Assembly (NCBI GenBank): GCA_045531455.1
Contig: JAZSEA010000060.1
Span: 72,330-136,329 of the forward strand
Length of the DNA: 64,000 nt
Source of the DNA: CAG-390 sp045531455
Lineage (GTDB): Bacteria; Bacillota; Clostridia; Oscillospirales; CAG-272
Direction: 5' to 3'
Shown: in pieces, positions 53,119 to 62,354 of the stretch
How positions within the stretch are numbered: position 1 is the stretch's first letter
Layout: each line of letters opens with the position of its first letter
The notes under the pieces: model-generated
Told to the model about the DNA's origin: nothing
What the model saw: the letters and a program-made list of their open reading frames with translations, nothing else
The model's database searches: none
Program-made: the position numbers and the translations under genes

Positions 53119-55011
53119 TTATATCATACCGAGAATTTTGTAGCTGTCGGAGAGGAAGGCGGTCAGCTCCGAGGCTGTGGGTTTCTTCTGAGCCAACAGA
53201 GCAAGCTTATAAATATACGAAGCAAGCACGTCTGCTTTGGCGTCTGATGCGGCTATCATATCCGTAAGCTTTGTATAGAGCGGTGAAGCGGTGTTAACGG
53301 TAAGCGAGTAATCAAGCGGGAAGGAATCCTCCGCGCCGCCTCCGAGAGCGTAAAGCTTCATCATATCTTCCATTCTGCGGGACTCCTCGCTTACCGAGAG
53401 GATCGCGGGAATTTCTTCGTTTTTCAGAGACTCGAAAGCGACCGTCATCTTGTCGTTACCCGAAACCTTCTTAAAGAGATCGGCAAGAGCTTCGGATCCC
53501 TCGTTGTTTTCGGGAAAGACTTCCTTGAGAACCTCGGATACACCTGAGTCGACTCTCGTGAAGCTCAAGCCGTTTCTGTAATGCTCAAGAGCAGCAAGAT
53601 ACTGCGAATCGACAACAAGATCGAATATTGCGACCTCGATCCCTTCGTTGCGAAGCAAGTTTATCGCCTGAGACTGCTGAGCCACGTCGTTTGTGTAATA
53701 GATCTTTCCTTCGTGCTTTTCCTTAGCAGCTTCGAGATACTCATCTATCGTGACCGTTTTTCCGGGCTTTCCGTCATCACCTACTAGGCGAAGCATCAGG
53801 CTGTCTTTGACTCTGTCATAAAACTTCTTTTCGCGCAGACAAGCGTATTCGATGAAAACACGGATATCTTCGTATATCTTTTCGTAGGTCTCACGATCAT
53901 TGTTAAGGAGCGCGTTGAGCTTATCTGCAACCTTTTTGACAATATGCTGACCGATCTTCTTTACGTATGCGTTGTCCTGAAGATAGCTTCTCGAAACGTT
54001 GAGAGGAAGCTCGGGACAATCAAGCGCACCGCGAAGCATAAGGAGGTACTCGGGAAGAACCTCTTTGATGTTATCGGCAACGAAGACCTGATTGTAATAG
54101 AGCTTTATCTCGCCTTCGAGCGACTGCGCCTCGTTTTTGATCTTGGGGAAATAGAGAATACCCTTGAAATTCAGGGGATAATCAGCGTTGATGTGAATGC
54201 TGAAAAGCGGATCCTCGTAGTCGGCAAAGATCTTATGATAGAATTCGTTGTACTGCTCGTTTGTGATCTCGCTTGCGGGACGGCACCATAAAGGCTCGGT
54301 GTCGTTCACGGGTCGGGGCTTGCATTCATCGCACTCGCATCCTTCGTCGTGTTTGTTCTCATCTTCGTCTGCTTCAAAGTAGATCTCGACAGGCATAAAA
54401 GCGCAGTATTTATTCAAAATGCTTCTGAGCTTCGAGGATTCAAGATAATCCTTTTCTGCTTCGGAAATATGCATGATCACGGAAGTTCCGCGCTCGGTTC
54501 TGTCTGAAGAAGTAATCTCATATTCGCCGTTTTCAGCACAAGTGAAATGTACTGCTTCACCGCCCTGATAGGAGAGAGTATCTACTTCAACCGTATCACT
54601 TACCATAAAGGATGAGTAGAATCCGAGACCGAAGTGACCGATGATACCTCCCGATTTGTCGCCGCCTTCATATTTTTCAATAAAGTCGAGCGCACCCGAA
54701 AGAGCAATGGAGCAGATATATTTTTGCAGCTCATCGAGAGTCATACCTATACCGTTATCGGTAACTGTTATCGTGGATTCATCTTTGTCTACTTTTACTG
54801 TGATCTTGAATTCTTCTCCTTCGGGGAGCGTAAACTGACCGAGGGAATGAAGTCTCTTGAGCTTGATTATTGCATCGGATGCGTTGGATACTATTTCTCT
54901 GAGAAAAATATCCTTATCCGAATAAAGCCATTTTTTGATTATTGGGAAAATGTGTTGCGTCTCAACGGAGATTCCTCCGCGACGGACGCTTTCATTGAAC
55001 GTATCTGACAT
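53119..55011 (-). CDS. htpG: Molecular chaperone HtpG (Hsp90) with a Cys cluster
   Basis: A 630-residue Hsp90. The ATPase domain has the FLREIVSNASDAIIKLK, DNGIGM (85-90) and GHFGLGFYSSFMV (125-137) nucleotide motifs, followed by the middle domain and a C-terminal dimerisation domain. Before the middle domain, an insertion at about 215-232 carries Cys225, Cys227 and Cys230 (CECDEC), which is unusual and may bind metal or sense redox. ATG 55011 follows GGAGG; a start 14 codons earlier is rejected. The promoter shows no CIRCE repeat. Confidence 0.96.
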   Translation of the reverse strand: MSDTFNESVRRGGISVETQHIFPIIKKWLYSDKDIFLREIVSNASDAIIKLKRLHSLGQFTLPEGEEFKITVKVDKDESTITVTDNGIGMTLDELQKYICSIALSGALDFIEKYEGGDKSGGIIGHFGLGFYSSFMVSDTVEVDTLSYQGGEAVHFTCAENGEYEITSSDRTERGTSVIMHISEAEKDYLESSKLRSILNKYCAFMPVEIYFEADEDENKHDEGCECDECKPRPVNDTEPLWCRPASEITNEQYNEFYHKIFADYEDPLFSIHINADYPLNFKGILYFPKIKNEAQSLEGEIKLYYNQVFVADNIKEVLPEYLLMLRGALDCPELPLNVSRSYLQDNAYVKKIGQHIVKKVADKLNALLNNDRETYEKIYEDIRVFIEYACLREKKFYDRVKDSLMLRLVGDDGKPGKTVTIDEYLEAAKEKHEGKIYYTNDVAQQSQAINLLRNEGIEVAIFDLVVDSQYLAALEHYRNGLSFTRVDSGVSEVLKEVFPENNEGSEALADLFKKVSGNDKMTVAFESLKNEEIPAILSVSEESRRMEDMMKLYALGGGAEDSFPLDYSLTVNTASPLYTKLTDMIAASDAKADVLASYIYKLALLAQKKPTASELTAFLSDSYKILGMI

Positions 55012-55044
55012 GAATTGCCTCCGTACATTTAGTATAATATAATA

Positions 55045-55073
55045 ATTATACACTTTTACATAGTTTTTGTCAA
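55045..55073 (-). promoter_or_regulatory. htpG promoter
   Basis: On the minus strand, perfect -35 TTGACA (55073-55068) and -10 TATAAT (55050-55045) are 17 bp apart. No CIRCE inverted repeat overlaps it. Confidence 0.82.
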
Positions 55074-55133
55074 GAGATATACTATAAACAAAAAAGATAT
55101 TATAATTAATTAAATAAATATTTGAAAAAACTC

Positions 55134-55162
55134 TTGAATTATTTCCGAGTTTATGTTATCAT
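55134..55162 (+). promoter_or_regulatory. ispE promoter
   Basis: -35 TTGAAT (55134-55139) and -10 TATCAT (55157-55162) with a 17-bp spacer, about 27 bp before ispE. It diverges from the htpG promoter. Confidence 0.65.
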
Positions 55163-55188
55163 TTATATAACTATGGAGGGCGATGATT

Positions 55189-56079
55189 ATGCTTGAGATT
55201 ACCGCTTACGCAAAGATCAATTTATTTCTGGAGATAACGGGAAAGCTACCTTCGGGCTATCATACCGTTGATACGGTTATGCAGTCCGTTTCGCTTTCCG
55301 ATTCTATCGGAATCGAGCTTATTTCAAAAGATAGAGGTATTATACTTCATGTCGGAGATAAACATATTCCATCGGATGAAAGAAATATAGCCTATCGGGC
55401 GGCAAGAAAGTATCTCGAGGCAACTAAGGCAGATTGCGGAGTAGAGATACATTTAAAAAAAGGAATTCCCTCGGAAGCGGGAATGGGCGGCGGAAGTGCA
55501 GACGGCGCGGCAGTTCTCGTTGGTATAAACAAGCTCTGTGGCGGCTTGCTTGACAATCGTGAACTTTCCGGTATCGCTTCAACAATCGGAGCAGACGTTC
55601 CTTTTTGTATCGAAGGCGGAACGCAAAGACTCGGCGGCATAGGCACGGACCATATTGAAAGCTTTTCTTCCCCCGAGCTTACCTTGGTTGTTGCTAAGCC
55701 TTGTACGGGAGTATCAACTCCAGCAGCATATGGGTACCTTGATACTCTTTATAATGATTTCTCTGAACACTCGTCCGTGAGCTCCGCAGAACTTGTTGAA
55801 GCTTTGCGAAGCCGTAAAGATAACCTTATCCGCAAATTGATGTTCAATCGCTTTGAGGAGGCTTCACGCGGCTTGTGCCCCGAGTCAAACGAACTTATCT
55901 CGTTTATGAGCGAAAGATCTCTCGGTGCGCTTCTTTCGGGAAGCGGAGCCGCAGTCTTTGCTATAGCAGAGAATGATAACCAAGCCATTGAGCTTGAAAA
56001 ATCTATAAGAACTCATTATCCCGACTATTTTGTTACAACAGCCAATACAGTTCCGTCGGGATGTATAATAAAAGACTGA
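55189..56079 (+). CDS. ispE: 4-diphosphocytidyl-2-C-methyl-D-erythritol kinase IspE
   Basis: A 296-residue GHMP kinase of the MEP isoprenoid pathway. The N-terminal YAKINLFLEITGKLPSGYH matches IspE, and the ATP loop PSEAGMGGGSADGAA is at 94-108; a LSGSGAAVFAI segment near 245 closes the fold. ATG 55189, 9 bp after GGAGG, is chosen over ATG 55183 at 3 bp. It is the first gene of a plus-strand run of metabolic genes. Confidence 0.97.
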   Translation: MLEITAYAKINLFLEITGKLPSGYHTVDTVMQSVSLSDSIGIELISKDRGIILHVGDKHIPSDERNIAYRAARKYLEATKADCGVEIHLKKGIPSEAGMGGGSADGAAVLVGINKLCGGLLDNRELSGIASTIGADVPFCIEGGTQRLGGIGTDHIESFSSPELTLVVAKPCTGVSTPAAYGYLDTLYNDFSEHSSVSSAELVEALRSRKDNLIRKLMFNRFEEASRGLCPESNELISFMSERSLGALLSGSGAAVFAIAENDNQAIELEKSIRTHYPDYFVTTANTVPSGCIIKD

Positions 56080-56112
56080 TACTTGTTTATGTTACGAAGG
56101 AGACGTGTTATT

Positions 56113-57276
56113 ATGGCAGAAAACAAATCCTTATATATGGGCCGCGGTACGGCTGAAATGTTTGATGATTATATGGATTTTATCAATTACGTTTTTGGAT
56201 TCAACGGTAATTCGAGCGACTTCAAAAAGCTTCTTCCAAAGCTTTATAAGTATGAATACGAACCTGCGGTTTCTTCATATGTAGCCGTTGAGGATGGAAA
56301 GCTGAAGGCGGCGATCGGCGCATTCGATCACGATATTTCTGTCTGCGGCGAATATCTTAAAACCCGCGGAATCGGAAACGTTGCTGTTCATCCTTATTCC
56401 CGCGGAAGCGGATATATGATCAAGCTGATGAATATGGCTCTTGACGATATGGTATCCGACGGCGTAGTCCTCTCTGTTCTCGGCGGCAGAAGACAGAGAT
56501 ATAATTATTTCTCTTACGATAAGCTTGGTCAAGCGGTATCATTGTCCTTTAACGACGATAACTTCCGCCACACCTTCGGTAAAGAACGCAAGCATACCAT
56601 CGAGTTCAAGAAGCTCAAGGCGGCAGATGCCGAGATTATCGAAAAGATCAAATCGCTTTCCAAATCATATAGCTTTTATGCTATCAGAGAGACTGAGAAG
56701 TATTTTGAGATCCTTTCTTCTTGGAGACAGAACGTCTACGTAGGATTTGAAAACGGTACATTTATCGGTTTCGCAGTTATGAACGGAACAGGTGTAAATG
56801 AAATGCTTCTGACCGATGAATCCAAGATTCAAGAGTTTGTCTGTGCTCTGTATGATTATCTGAGAAACTCCTCAATGCAGATAAAGCTTCCCATCTTCCT
56901 GCCGAATTACATTAACGCGCTGATCCGAATTTGCGAGTCATATGATCTTGAACCTTGTAAATCTTTTTCGGTACTTAACTATAAGGCGGTTATCAAGGCA
57001 TTTTTGAAGCTCAAGCTGACGTATACCGAGCTCCCCGATGGTTCTTTGACTCTTGATATCGACGGACAGGGCGGCAGAGAATGCCTCAGAATCAGTATTC
57101 ACGATGGAGTTCCTTCCGTTGAAGATTATGAAGGTGAAGCAGACTATCATCTGTCCCACCTCGAAGCTATGAATCTTTTGTTTGCTCCCGTATCGATCGA
57201 GAGAGACAAGCTTCCCGGATTTGCTAAGCTTTGGTTGCCTTTGCCGATTTATTTATATAGCAGTGATGCAGTTTAA
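56113..57276 (+). CDS. GNAT-family N-acetyltransferase, Eis-like
   Basis: A 387-residue protein with two tandem GNAT-like folds and a C-terminal SCP2-like domain, the plan of Eis-type enzymes. Evidence: RGIGNVAVHPYSRGSGYM, the acetyl-CoA-binding loop (about 92-110), in the first half; the last 100 residues with GSLTLDIDGQGG and LSHLEAMNLLFAP fit the sterol-carrier domain. Eis relatives acetylate aminoglycosides or small amines; the substrate here is unknown. ATG 56113 follows AAGGAG. Confidence 0.85.
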   Translation: MAENKSLYMGRGTAEMFDDYMDFINYVFGFNGNSSDFKKLLPKLYKYEYEPAVSSYVAVEDGKLKAAIGAFDHDISVCGEYLKTRGIGNVAVHPYSRGSGYMIKLMNMALDDMVSDGVVLSVLGGRRQRYNYFSYDKLGQAVSLSFNDDNFRHTFGKERKHTIEFKKLKAADAEIIEKIKSLSKSYSFYAIRETEKYFEILSSWRQNVYVGFENGTFIGFAVMNGTGVNEMLLTDESKIQEFVCALYDYLRNSSMQIKLPIFLPNYINALIRICESYDLEPCKSFSVLNYKAVIKAFLKLKLTYTELPDGSLTLDIDGQGGRECLRISIHDGVPSVEDYEGEADYHLSHLEAMNLLFAPVSIERDKLPGFAKLWLPLPIYLYSSDAV

Positions 57277-57287
57277 GGAGTAACGTC

Positions 57288-58079
57288 GTGGAGAAAACTT
57301 CATTGACCTTTGATTTTGATGAAAGTATCGCAGAAAGCTTTGCTGATATCGTCCTTTGCACCGCTATGGACATCGGTGAGCATCTCCTGAAAAACGGAGC
57401 TGAGGTATCAAGAGTTGAGGATACTATTGAGAGAATCTGCTTTGCATACGGCGCGGCACACGTCGAGTCCTTTGCTATTACAACCCTGATCGTAGCTTCG
57501 GTTCGTATGAAGAACGGAGAATACTCGGAGCAGATGCGTCACGTTAAGAACTCTGCTATGAACCTTTACCGAGTAGAGAAGCTGAACAATATTTCACGAC
57601 AGATCTGTCAGGGAGAATTGACAGTTGCGGAAGCCCGTGAACAAATTGAGAAGTACAAGAGAAGCAAGCCGTATCCCGAGTATGTGCAGATCACAGGACA
57701 GGTTTTCGTAGTATTCGGATTTACGCTGTTCTTCGGCGGAAACTGGCTTGATAGTATAGCGGCATCAATTATTGCACTCGTTGTCGCTCTGGTTTCGAGA
57801 ATTGATCTTCCGTTCAATAAAGGAAACCTGCAGGTTATCGTAAGATCATTTATAGCAGGAGCTCTTTCCGAATTGTCGGTAAATATCGGATTTGCGCAGA
57901 ATCTAGACGCAGTTCTGATCGGAACAATAATGATGCTTATTCCGGGACTCGCTTTCGGTACTGCTGTATATGATATGTTCAACGGAAATCTTATTTCGGG
58001 TATGATGAAAGCGTTACAGTGCCTTGTCGTTGCGATATTCATTGCAATCGGATATGCGGCTGCTCTTTGGCTTGTGTGA
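57288..58079 (+). CDS. Threonine/serine exporter, ThrE N-terminal-type subunit (YjjP-like)
   Basis: A 263-residue protein starting at GTG 57288, 7 bp after AAGGAG. A cytoplasmic domain (about 1-120) with EHLLKNGAEVSRVEDTIERI is diagnostic of the ThrE/YjjP family. Five hydrophobic helices follow. It pairs with the small subunit downstream to form the split exporter. A serine deaminase lies about 3 kb further on the same strand. Confidence 0.92.
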   Translation: MEKTSLTFDFDESIAESFADIVLCTAMDIGEHLLKNGAEVSRVEDTIERICFAYGAAHVESFAITTLIVASVRMKNGEYSEQMRHVKNSAMNLYRVEKLNNISRQICQGELTVAEAREQIEKYKRSKPYPEYVQITGQVFVVFGFTLFFGGNWLDSIAASIIALVVALVSRIDLPFNKGNLQVIVRSFIAGALSELSVNIGFAQNLDAVLIGTIMMLIPGLAFGTAVYDMFNGNLISGMMKALQCLVVAIFIAIGYAAALWLV

Positions 58080-58087
58080 GGTGCGTA

Positions 58088-58549
58088 ATGGAAAGAATCT
58101 TATTTATGCTTTTTGCCGCTGTTTTTGCCATTTGCGGATATTCACTTATGGCACGCGCATCTATCCGTTCCTTGCTCCCATCCTTGGTTGTTGGATTGCT
58201 GGGAACAGGAGTATATCTTGTCTCGCTTGAATTCGGTCTTCCCGAGTTTGCGTCAAATCTCTTTGGAGCAACCTTGATCTACATTGGCTGTGCAATTTCT
58301 GCCAAGCTGTTTCGTGCACCTACAACGATTTTCCTGATCCCTGCGCAGATCATTCTTGTGCCGGGAAAATACCTTTATCAAACCTTCAGCCATCTTATTG
58401 CGGATGAATATGCGCTTGCGTGGGAATCCTGCCTTATGACGTTCGAGGTGTCGGCGGGCATCGCTTGCGGACTTGTTTGCGGTCTGATCGTTTTCTCTAT
58501 CGCAACAAGTATACAAAAGCCGTTTCTCAAGTTGCTGAAAAAGAACTGA
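58088..58549 (+). CDS. Threonine/serine exporter, ThrE C-terminal-type subunit (YjjB-like)
   Basis: A 153-residue membrane protein with about four or five helices and the LVPGKYLYQTF-type loop of the ThrE_2/YjjB family. It lies 8 bp after the YjjP-like gene. ATG 58088 follows GAGGTG. In Corynebacterium ThrE both parts are fused; here they are separate as in E. coli yjjP-yjjB. Confidence 0.9.
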   Translation: MERILFMLFAAVFAICGYSLMARASIRSLLPSLVVGLLGTGVYLVSLEFGLPEFASNLFGATLIYIGCAISAKLFRAPTTIFLIPAQIILVPGKYLYQTFSHLIADEYALAWESCLMTFEVSAGIACGLVCGLIVFSIATSIQKPFLKLLKKN

Positions 58550-58567
58550 CCGATTGTGAGATAATTA

Positions 58568-59458
58568 ATGTCGCTTTTAAGTAAAAACGAGACTTATAAT
58601 GAAAAGTCAAATCAGAGACTGTTCAAAATATTGAGTATATATCTCAATCTTGCTCCCGATTACATCGATAAATCTATGATAGACGAGATCACTTGCGGTG
58701 ACGAGAGCGGAGAGGAATTTGCTTTTGCCAATCTTGCGGCTACTGCTTGCGGTCTTGATATCTACGAGAATCCCGATGACAAACGCTTTTTCAGATCACA
58801 TTTTCTTCCTTGTTTCAAGAAGCTTGATATTTCTCCTTATGAGAGCGATCCCTATTACAGAAATATCAAATTTCCAAGCGGAGGGATAGGAAAGTGGTCT
58901 TTCGAAACAAAGCTATGTAAAGCATATGAAGCTTTCGTGTACGACGATCCGCAGATTCTCGATGATGGAAAAATCCTTCCGCGCATTGGGTTCTTTGATC
59001 GGGATTATTCATTTCCCGCAGTCCTTGAGCACGGAAGAGAATGGATGACGCTGATGCCCAATGAAACAAATACGACCAAGCCCGCTATTGATGTCTCTGA
59101 TGGCAAAGTGTTAACTTATGGCTTGGGGCTCGGATACTTTGCTTATATGGCATCACTTAAAGATAATGTAGAAACGGTAACTGTCGTTGAACGCAGTCGA
59201 GACGTTATTGATCTCTTCAAGAAATTTATTCTTCCGCAGTTTCCGAATTCTAACAAGATCGAGATCATCGAAAGCGATGCATTTGAATTTGCGGAGAACA
59301 GAATGAAAGAAGGCGGATATAATACGGTATTTACCGATATATGGCACGATCCGTCGGACGGATGCGATCTTTATCTCCGTATGAAAACCTATGAAAAATT
59401 ACTGCCCGATGCAAAATTCATTTATTGGGTAGAAGACACTTTAAAACTATATATCTGA
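58568..59458 (+). CDS. Class I SAM-dependent methyltransferase-like protein
   Basis: A 296-residue protein. An N-terminal helical region of about 175 residues with no known motif precedes a Rossmann methyltransferase-like core: VLTYGLGLGYFAYMAS (about 181-196) resembles the SAM-binding loop, TVVERSRDVIDLF supplies the acidic residue, and VFTDIWHDPSDG is motif IV-like. The core is closest to spermidine-synthase-like folds. Substrate unknown. The ribosome site is weak. It ends 14 bp before sufC. Confidence 0.7.
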   Translation: MSLLSKNETYNEKSNQRLFKILSIYLNLAPDYIDKSMIDEITCGDESGEEFAFANLAATACGLDIYENPDDKRFFRSHFLPCFKKLDISPYESDPYYRNIKFPSGGIGKWSFETKLCKAYEAFVYDDPQILDDGKILPRIGFFDRDYSFPAVLEHGREWMTLMPNETNTTKPAIDVSDGKVLTYGLGLGYFAYMASLKDNVETVTVVERSRDVIDLFKKFILPQFPNSNKIEIIESDAFEFAENRMKEGGYNTVFTDIWHDPSDGCDLYLRMKTYEKLLPDAKFIYWVEDTLKLYI

Positions 59459-59472
59459 TTATAGAGGAAAAC

Positions 59473-60216
59473 ATGTTAAGTATAAGAAATCTATCTCTCG
59501 TCGCTGAAAAAGGCGAGGAAACTAAAGAAATTTTAAAAGATATAAATCTTGATATTGATGATTCAAAATTTGTCGTGCTTACAGGCCCTAACGGCGGAGG
59601 AAAAACAACTCTTGCAAAGGTAATTATGGGTCTTGTCAAACCTACAAGGGGCAGTATCGTCTATAACGGTGTTGATATTACCGATATGAGTATAACCGAA
59701 CGCGCGCGTCTCGGTATCAGCTACGGATTCCAACAGCCCCCGAGATTCAAGGGAATGAAGGTTCGCGATCTTCTCGAGCTTGCCTCGGGAAAGGAATCTC
59801 TTTCCACAACGGAATGCTGTATGTATCTCAATAAAGTCGGTCTTTGTGCAGCAGACTATATCGACAGAGAAGTTGATACCTCGCTTTCGGGCGGAGAAGT
59901 CAAGAGAATCGAAATAGCAACAATTCTTGCCAGAAATTCGTCACTAATGATCTTCGATGAGCCTGAGGCAGGCATAGATCTTTGGTCTTTTGCCAAGCTT
60001 ACCGAGACCTTTGGGGATCTCCACAAGAATTCATCTGCAACGATGATCATTATTTCGCATCAGGAAAGGATCATTGGTCTTGCGGACGAGATAGTTGTAC
60101 TTTCAAACGGAAGAGTTGATCGCAGAGGAGCCAAGGACGAGGTCTTCCCGTCAATACTTGCGGGCGCAACTCCCGGATGCAAGTGCATCACATATCACGA
60201 GAAGAAGGGAGAATGA
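59473..60216 (+). CDS. sufC: Fe-S cluster assembly ATPase SufC
   Basis: A 248-residue ABC-type ATPase with Walker A GPNGGGKTT at 38-46, signature LSGGEVKR at 138-145 and Walker B LMIFDEPEAGID near 156-167. SufC drives the SufB/SufD scaffold that assembles Fe-S clusters. The C terminus carries a CKC motif. ATG 59473 follows GAGG. Its stop overlaps or abuts the scaffold gene. Confidence 0.95.
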   Translation: MLSIRNLSLVAEKGEETKEILKDINLDIDDSKFVVLTGPNGGGKTTLAKVIMGLVKPTRGSIVYNGVDITDMSITERARLGISYGFQQPPRFKGMKVRDLLELASGKESLSTTECCMYLNKVGLCAADYIDREVDTSLSGGEVKRIEIATILARNSSLMIFDEPEAGIDLWSFAKLTETFGDLHKNSSATMIIISHQERIIGLADEIVVLSNGRVDRRGAKDEVFPSILAGATPGCKCITYHEKKGE

Positions 60217-60218
60217 CA

Positions 60219-61142
60219 ATGGCTCTCAGTAAGAATGAACTTGATCTGCTCAAGCAGATTGCGGATCTTGAAAAAACTCCCCACGGTGCCTATAATATTC
60301 GTAAGAACGGTCAGGCGGAGGGCAGATCCTCAACTGCAAATATATTGATCGAACCCAAAACCGACAAACCCGGTATCGACATTCGTATCAAAGACGGTAC
60401 AAAGAATGAATCGGTCCATATTCCTGTAATCGTAACTCAATCGGGACTTACCGATATGACTTATAATGATTTTTATGTCGGCGACGACTGCGACGTGCTT
60501 ATAGTTGCGGGATGCGGTATCCATAATTCGGGATGTGAAACAAGCCAGCACGATGGTATCCATACCTTTTATGTCGGAAAGAACACAAAGCTTCGTTACG
60601 TTGAAAAACACTATGGCGAAGGCGAGGGAAGCGGGGAGAGGATCCTCAATCCCGTAACCAAGGTATATATTGGCGAGGGCTCAAGCGTTACATTTGAATC
60701 AACACAGATCAAGGGTGTTGATTCAACAAAACGTCAGACGGATATTTACGTTGGCAAAAACGCAGAAGTCATTGTAAACGAAAAGTTGATGACGCACGGC
60801 AATCAGAAAGCCGTTTCCGAAATGGAGATAGTACTTGAAGCCGAGGGCGCAAACGGAAGAGTGCTTTCGAGAAGTGTTGCGACAGATGACTCCGAGCAGA
60901 TCTTTTATCCCAAGATGACGGGCAGAGCTGAAAGCTTCGGCCACGTTGAGTGCGATTCGATCATTATGGGTAATGCAAAAATCAGCTCGATTCCTGCTAT
61001 CGTTGCGGAACACCCCGATTCCGTACTCGTTCACGAAGCCGCAATCGGTAAGATCGCGGGAGAACAACTTCTCAAGCTTATGACACTCGGACTTGATGAA
61101 AAGCAAGCCGAGGAGAGAATACTCAAGGGATTCTTGAATTGA
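60219..61142 (+). CDS. sufB: SufB/SufD-family Fe-S scaffold protein (minimal SUF)
   Basis: A 307-residue right-handed beta-helix protein. The C-terminal AEHPDSVLVHEAAIGKI segment matches the SufC-binding, conserved end of SufB and SufD. It is shorter than Escherichia SufB (about 490 residues) and resembles the minimal SUF (SmsCB-type) scaffold in which one protein serves both roles. ATG 60219 is chosen with GGGAG 7 bp upstream. No sufD, sufS or sufU is nearby. Confidence 0.88.
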   Translation: MALSKNELDLLKQIADLEKTPHGAYNIRKNGQAEGRSSTANILIEPKTDKPGIDIRIKDGTKNESVHIPVIVTQSGLTDMTYNDFYVGDDCDVLIVAGCGIHNSGCETSQHDGIHTFYVGKNTKLRYVEKHYGEGEGSGERILNPVTKVYIGEGSSVTFESTQIKGVDSTKRQTDIYVGKNAEVIVNEKLMTHGNQKAVSEMEIVLEAEGANGRVLSRSVATDDSEQIFYPKMTGRAESFGHVECDSIIMGNAKISSIPAIVAEHPDSVLVHEAAIGKIAGEQLLKLMTLGLDEKQAEERILKGFLN

Positions 61143-61156
61143 TTCGGAGATGGAAT

Positions 61157-62350
61157 ATGAAATCATTACGTCATTTGTATAAAATAGGGAACGGTCCTTC
61201 AAGCTCTCATACTATGGGCCCCGAATACGCTTCTCAATATTTTTTGACGGTTGCTCCCGATGCCGATAACTACAAAGTAATTCTTTACGGTTCCCTTGCT
61301 TTGACGGGAAAGGGACACCTCACCGACGTTTCAGTCAAGGAAGTCTTTGCGGACAGAGATATCGAGGTCGTTTTTGATACAGAAACCAAGAATATTCCAC
61401 ATGAGAATACAATGGATCTTATCGCATATAAAAACGGTACGGAATACGCACGAAGACGCGTATTGTCGATTGGAGGCGGAGATATTCGCGTTGAAGGAGA
61501 GCAGAGCATAGAAGCTCCCGAAATCTACAGCGAGACCTGCTTCAAGGAGATCGAGGACTATTGCCTTTCCCGAAATATCAGACTTTCCGATTACGTTTAC
61601 GAGCGCGAGGATGATAATATCAAAGATTATCTTGCCGAGGTCTGGGAAGTAATGAAGGCTGAAATTCAAGCTGGATTGACCACTAGCGGTATTCTTCCCG
61701 GGGGTCTTAACGTAGAAAGAGTCGCACAGCTCCTTTACGGCAGACGTCATATAGATGAGAGCCCGGAAACGAGACAGAATCGTATCGTGTGCGCCTATGC
61801 ATTTGCCGCTGCAGAACAGAACGCTTCTTGCGGCAGGATCGTTACGGCTCCTACTTGCGGTGCTTGTGCAGTACTTCCTGCGGTTCTCAAATATATGCAG
61901 GATACCAAGGGCTTTACCGATGATAAGATCATCGACGCACTTGCCGTCGGAGGACTTGTTGGTAATATAGTAAAGCAAAACGCCTCTATTTCCGGTGCAG
62001 AATGCGGATGCCAAGCTGAGATCGGTACTGCTGGTTCAATGGCGGCAGCTGCCCTATGCGAACTTTTTGAGATGGGTATTGATCAGATCGAGTACGCCGC
62101 TGAAATGTCAATGGAGCATATGCTCGGACTCACCTGTGACCCCATATGCGGCCTCGTTCAGATCCCTTGCATTGAGAGAAACGCAGTAGCAGCTATGAGA
62201 GCGATGAATGCACTTTCACTTGCGAATTTCTTGACAGGAACGCGAAAGATCTCCTTCGATATGGTAGTAAAAACTATGTACGAAACAGGAAAGGATCTTC
62301 ATTCGAGTTACAGAGAGACATCCGAGGGCGGTCTTGCAAAGCTGTTCTAA
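61157..62350 (+). CDS. sdaA: L-serine ammonia-lyase, iron-sulfur-dependent (single chain)
   Basis: A 397-residue enzyme deaminating L-serine to pyruvate and ammonia. The NGPSSSHTMGP motif at the N terminus is the serine-binding regulatory domain; the catalytic part has APTCGAC, SGAECGCQAEIG and DPICGLVQIPC, the Cys ligands for a [4Fe-4S] cluster. Both domains are fused in one chain, unlike the two-subunit form of Bacillus. It follows sufCB by 14 bp, fitting a need for Fe-S cluster supply. ATG 61157 follows GGAG by 7 bp. Confidence 0.94.
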   Translation: MKSLRHLYKIGNGPSSSHTMGPEYASQYFLTVAPDADNYKVILYGSLALTGKGHLTDVSVKEVFADRDIEVVFDTETKNIPHENTMDLIAYKNGTEYARRRVLSIGGGDIRVEGEQSIEAPEIYSETCFKEIEDYCLSRNIRLSDYVYEREDDNIKDYLAEVWEVMKAEIQAGLTTSGILPGGLNVERVAQLLYGRRHIDESPETRQNRIVCAYAFAAAEQNASCGRIVTAPTCGACAVLPAVLKYMQDTKGFTDDKIIDALAVGGLVGNIVKQNASISGAECGCQAEIGTAGSMAAAALCELFEMGIDQIEYAAEMSMEHMLGLTCDPICGLVQIPCIERNAVAAMRAMNALSLANFLTGTRKISFDMVVKTMYETGKDLHSSYRETSEGGLAKLF

Positions 62351-62354
62351 AAAT

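Noticed and set aside
55012..55188. CIRCE heat-shock operator before htpG
   Set aside because: No TTAGCACTC/GAGTGCTAA inverted repeat is visible.
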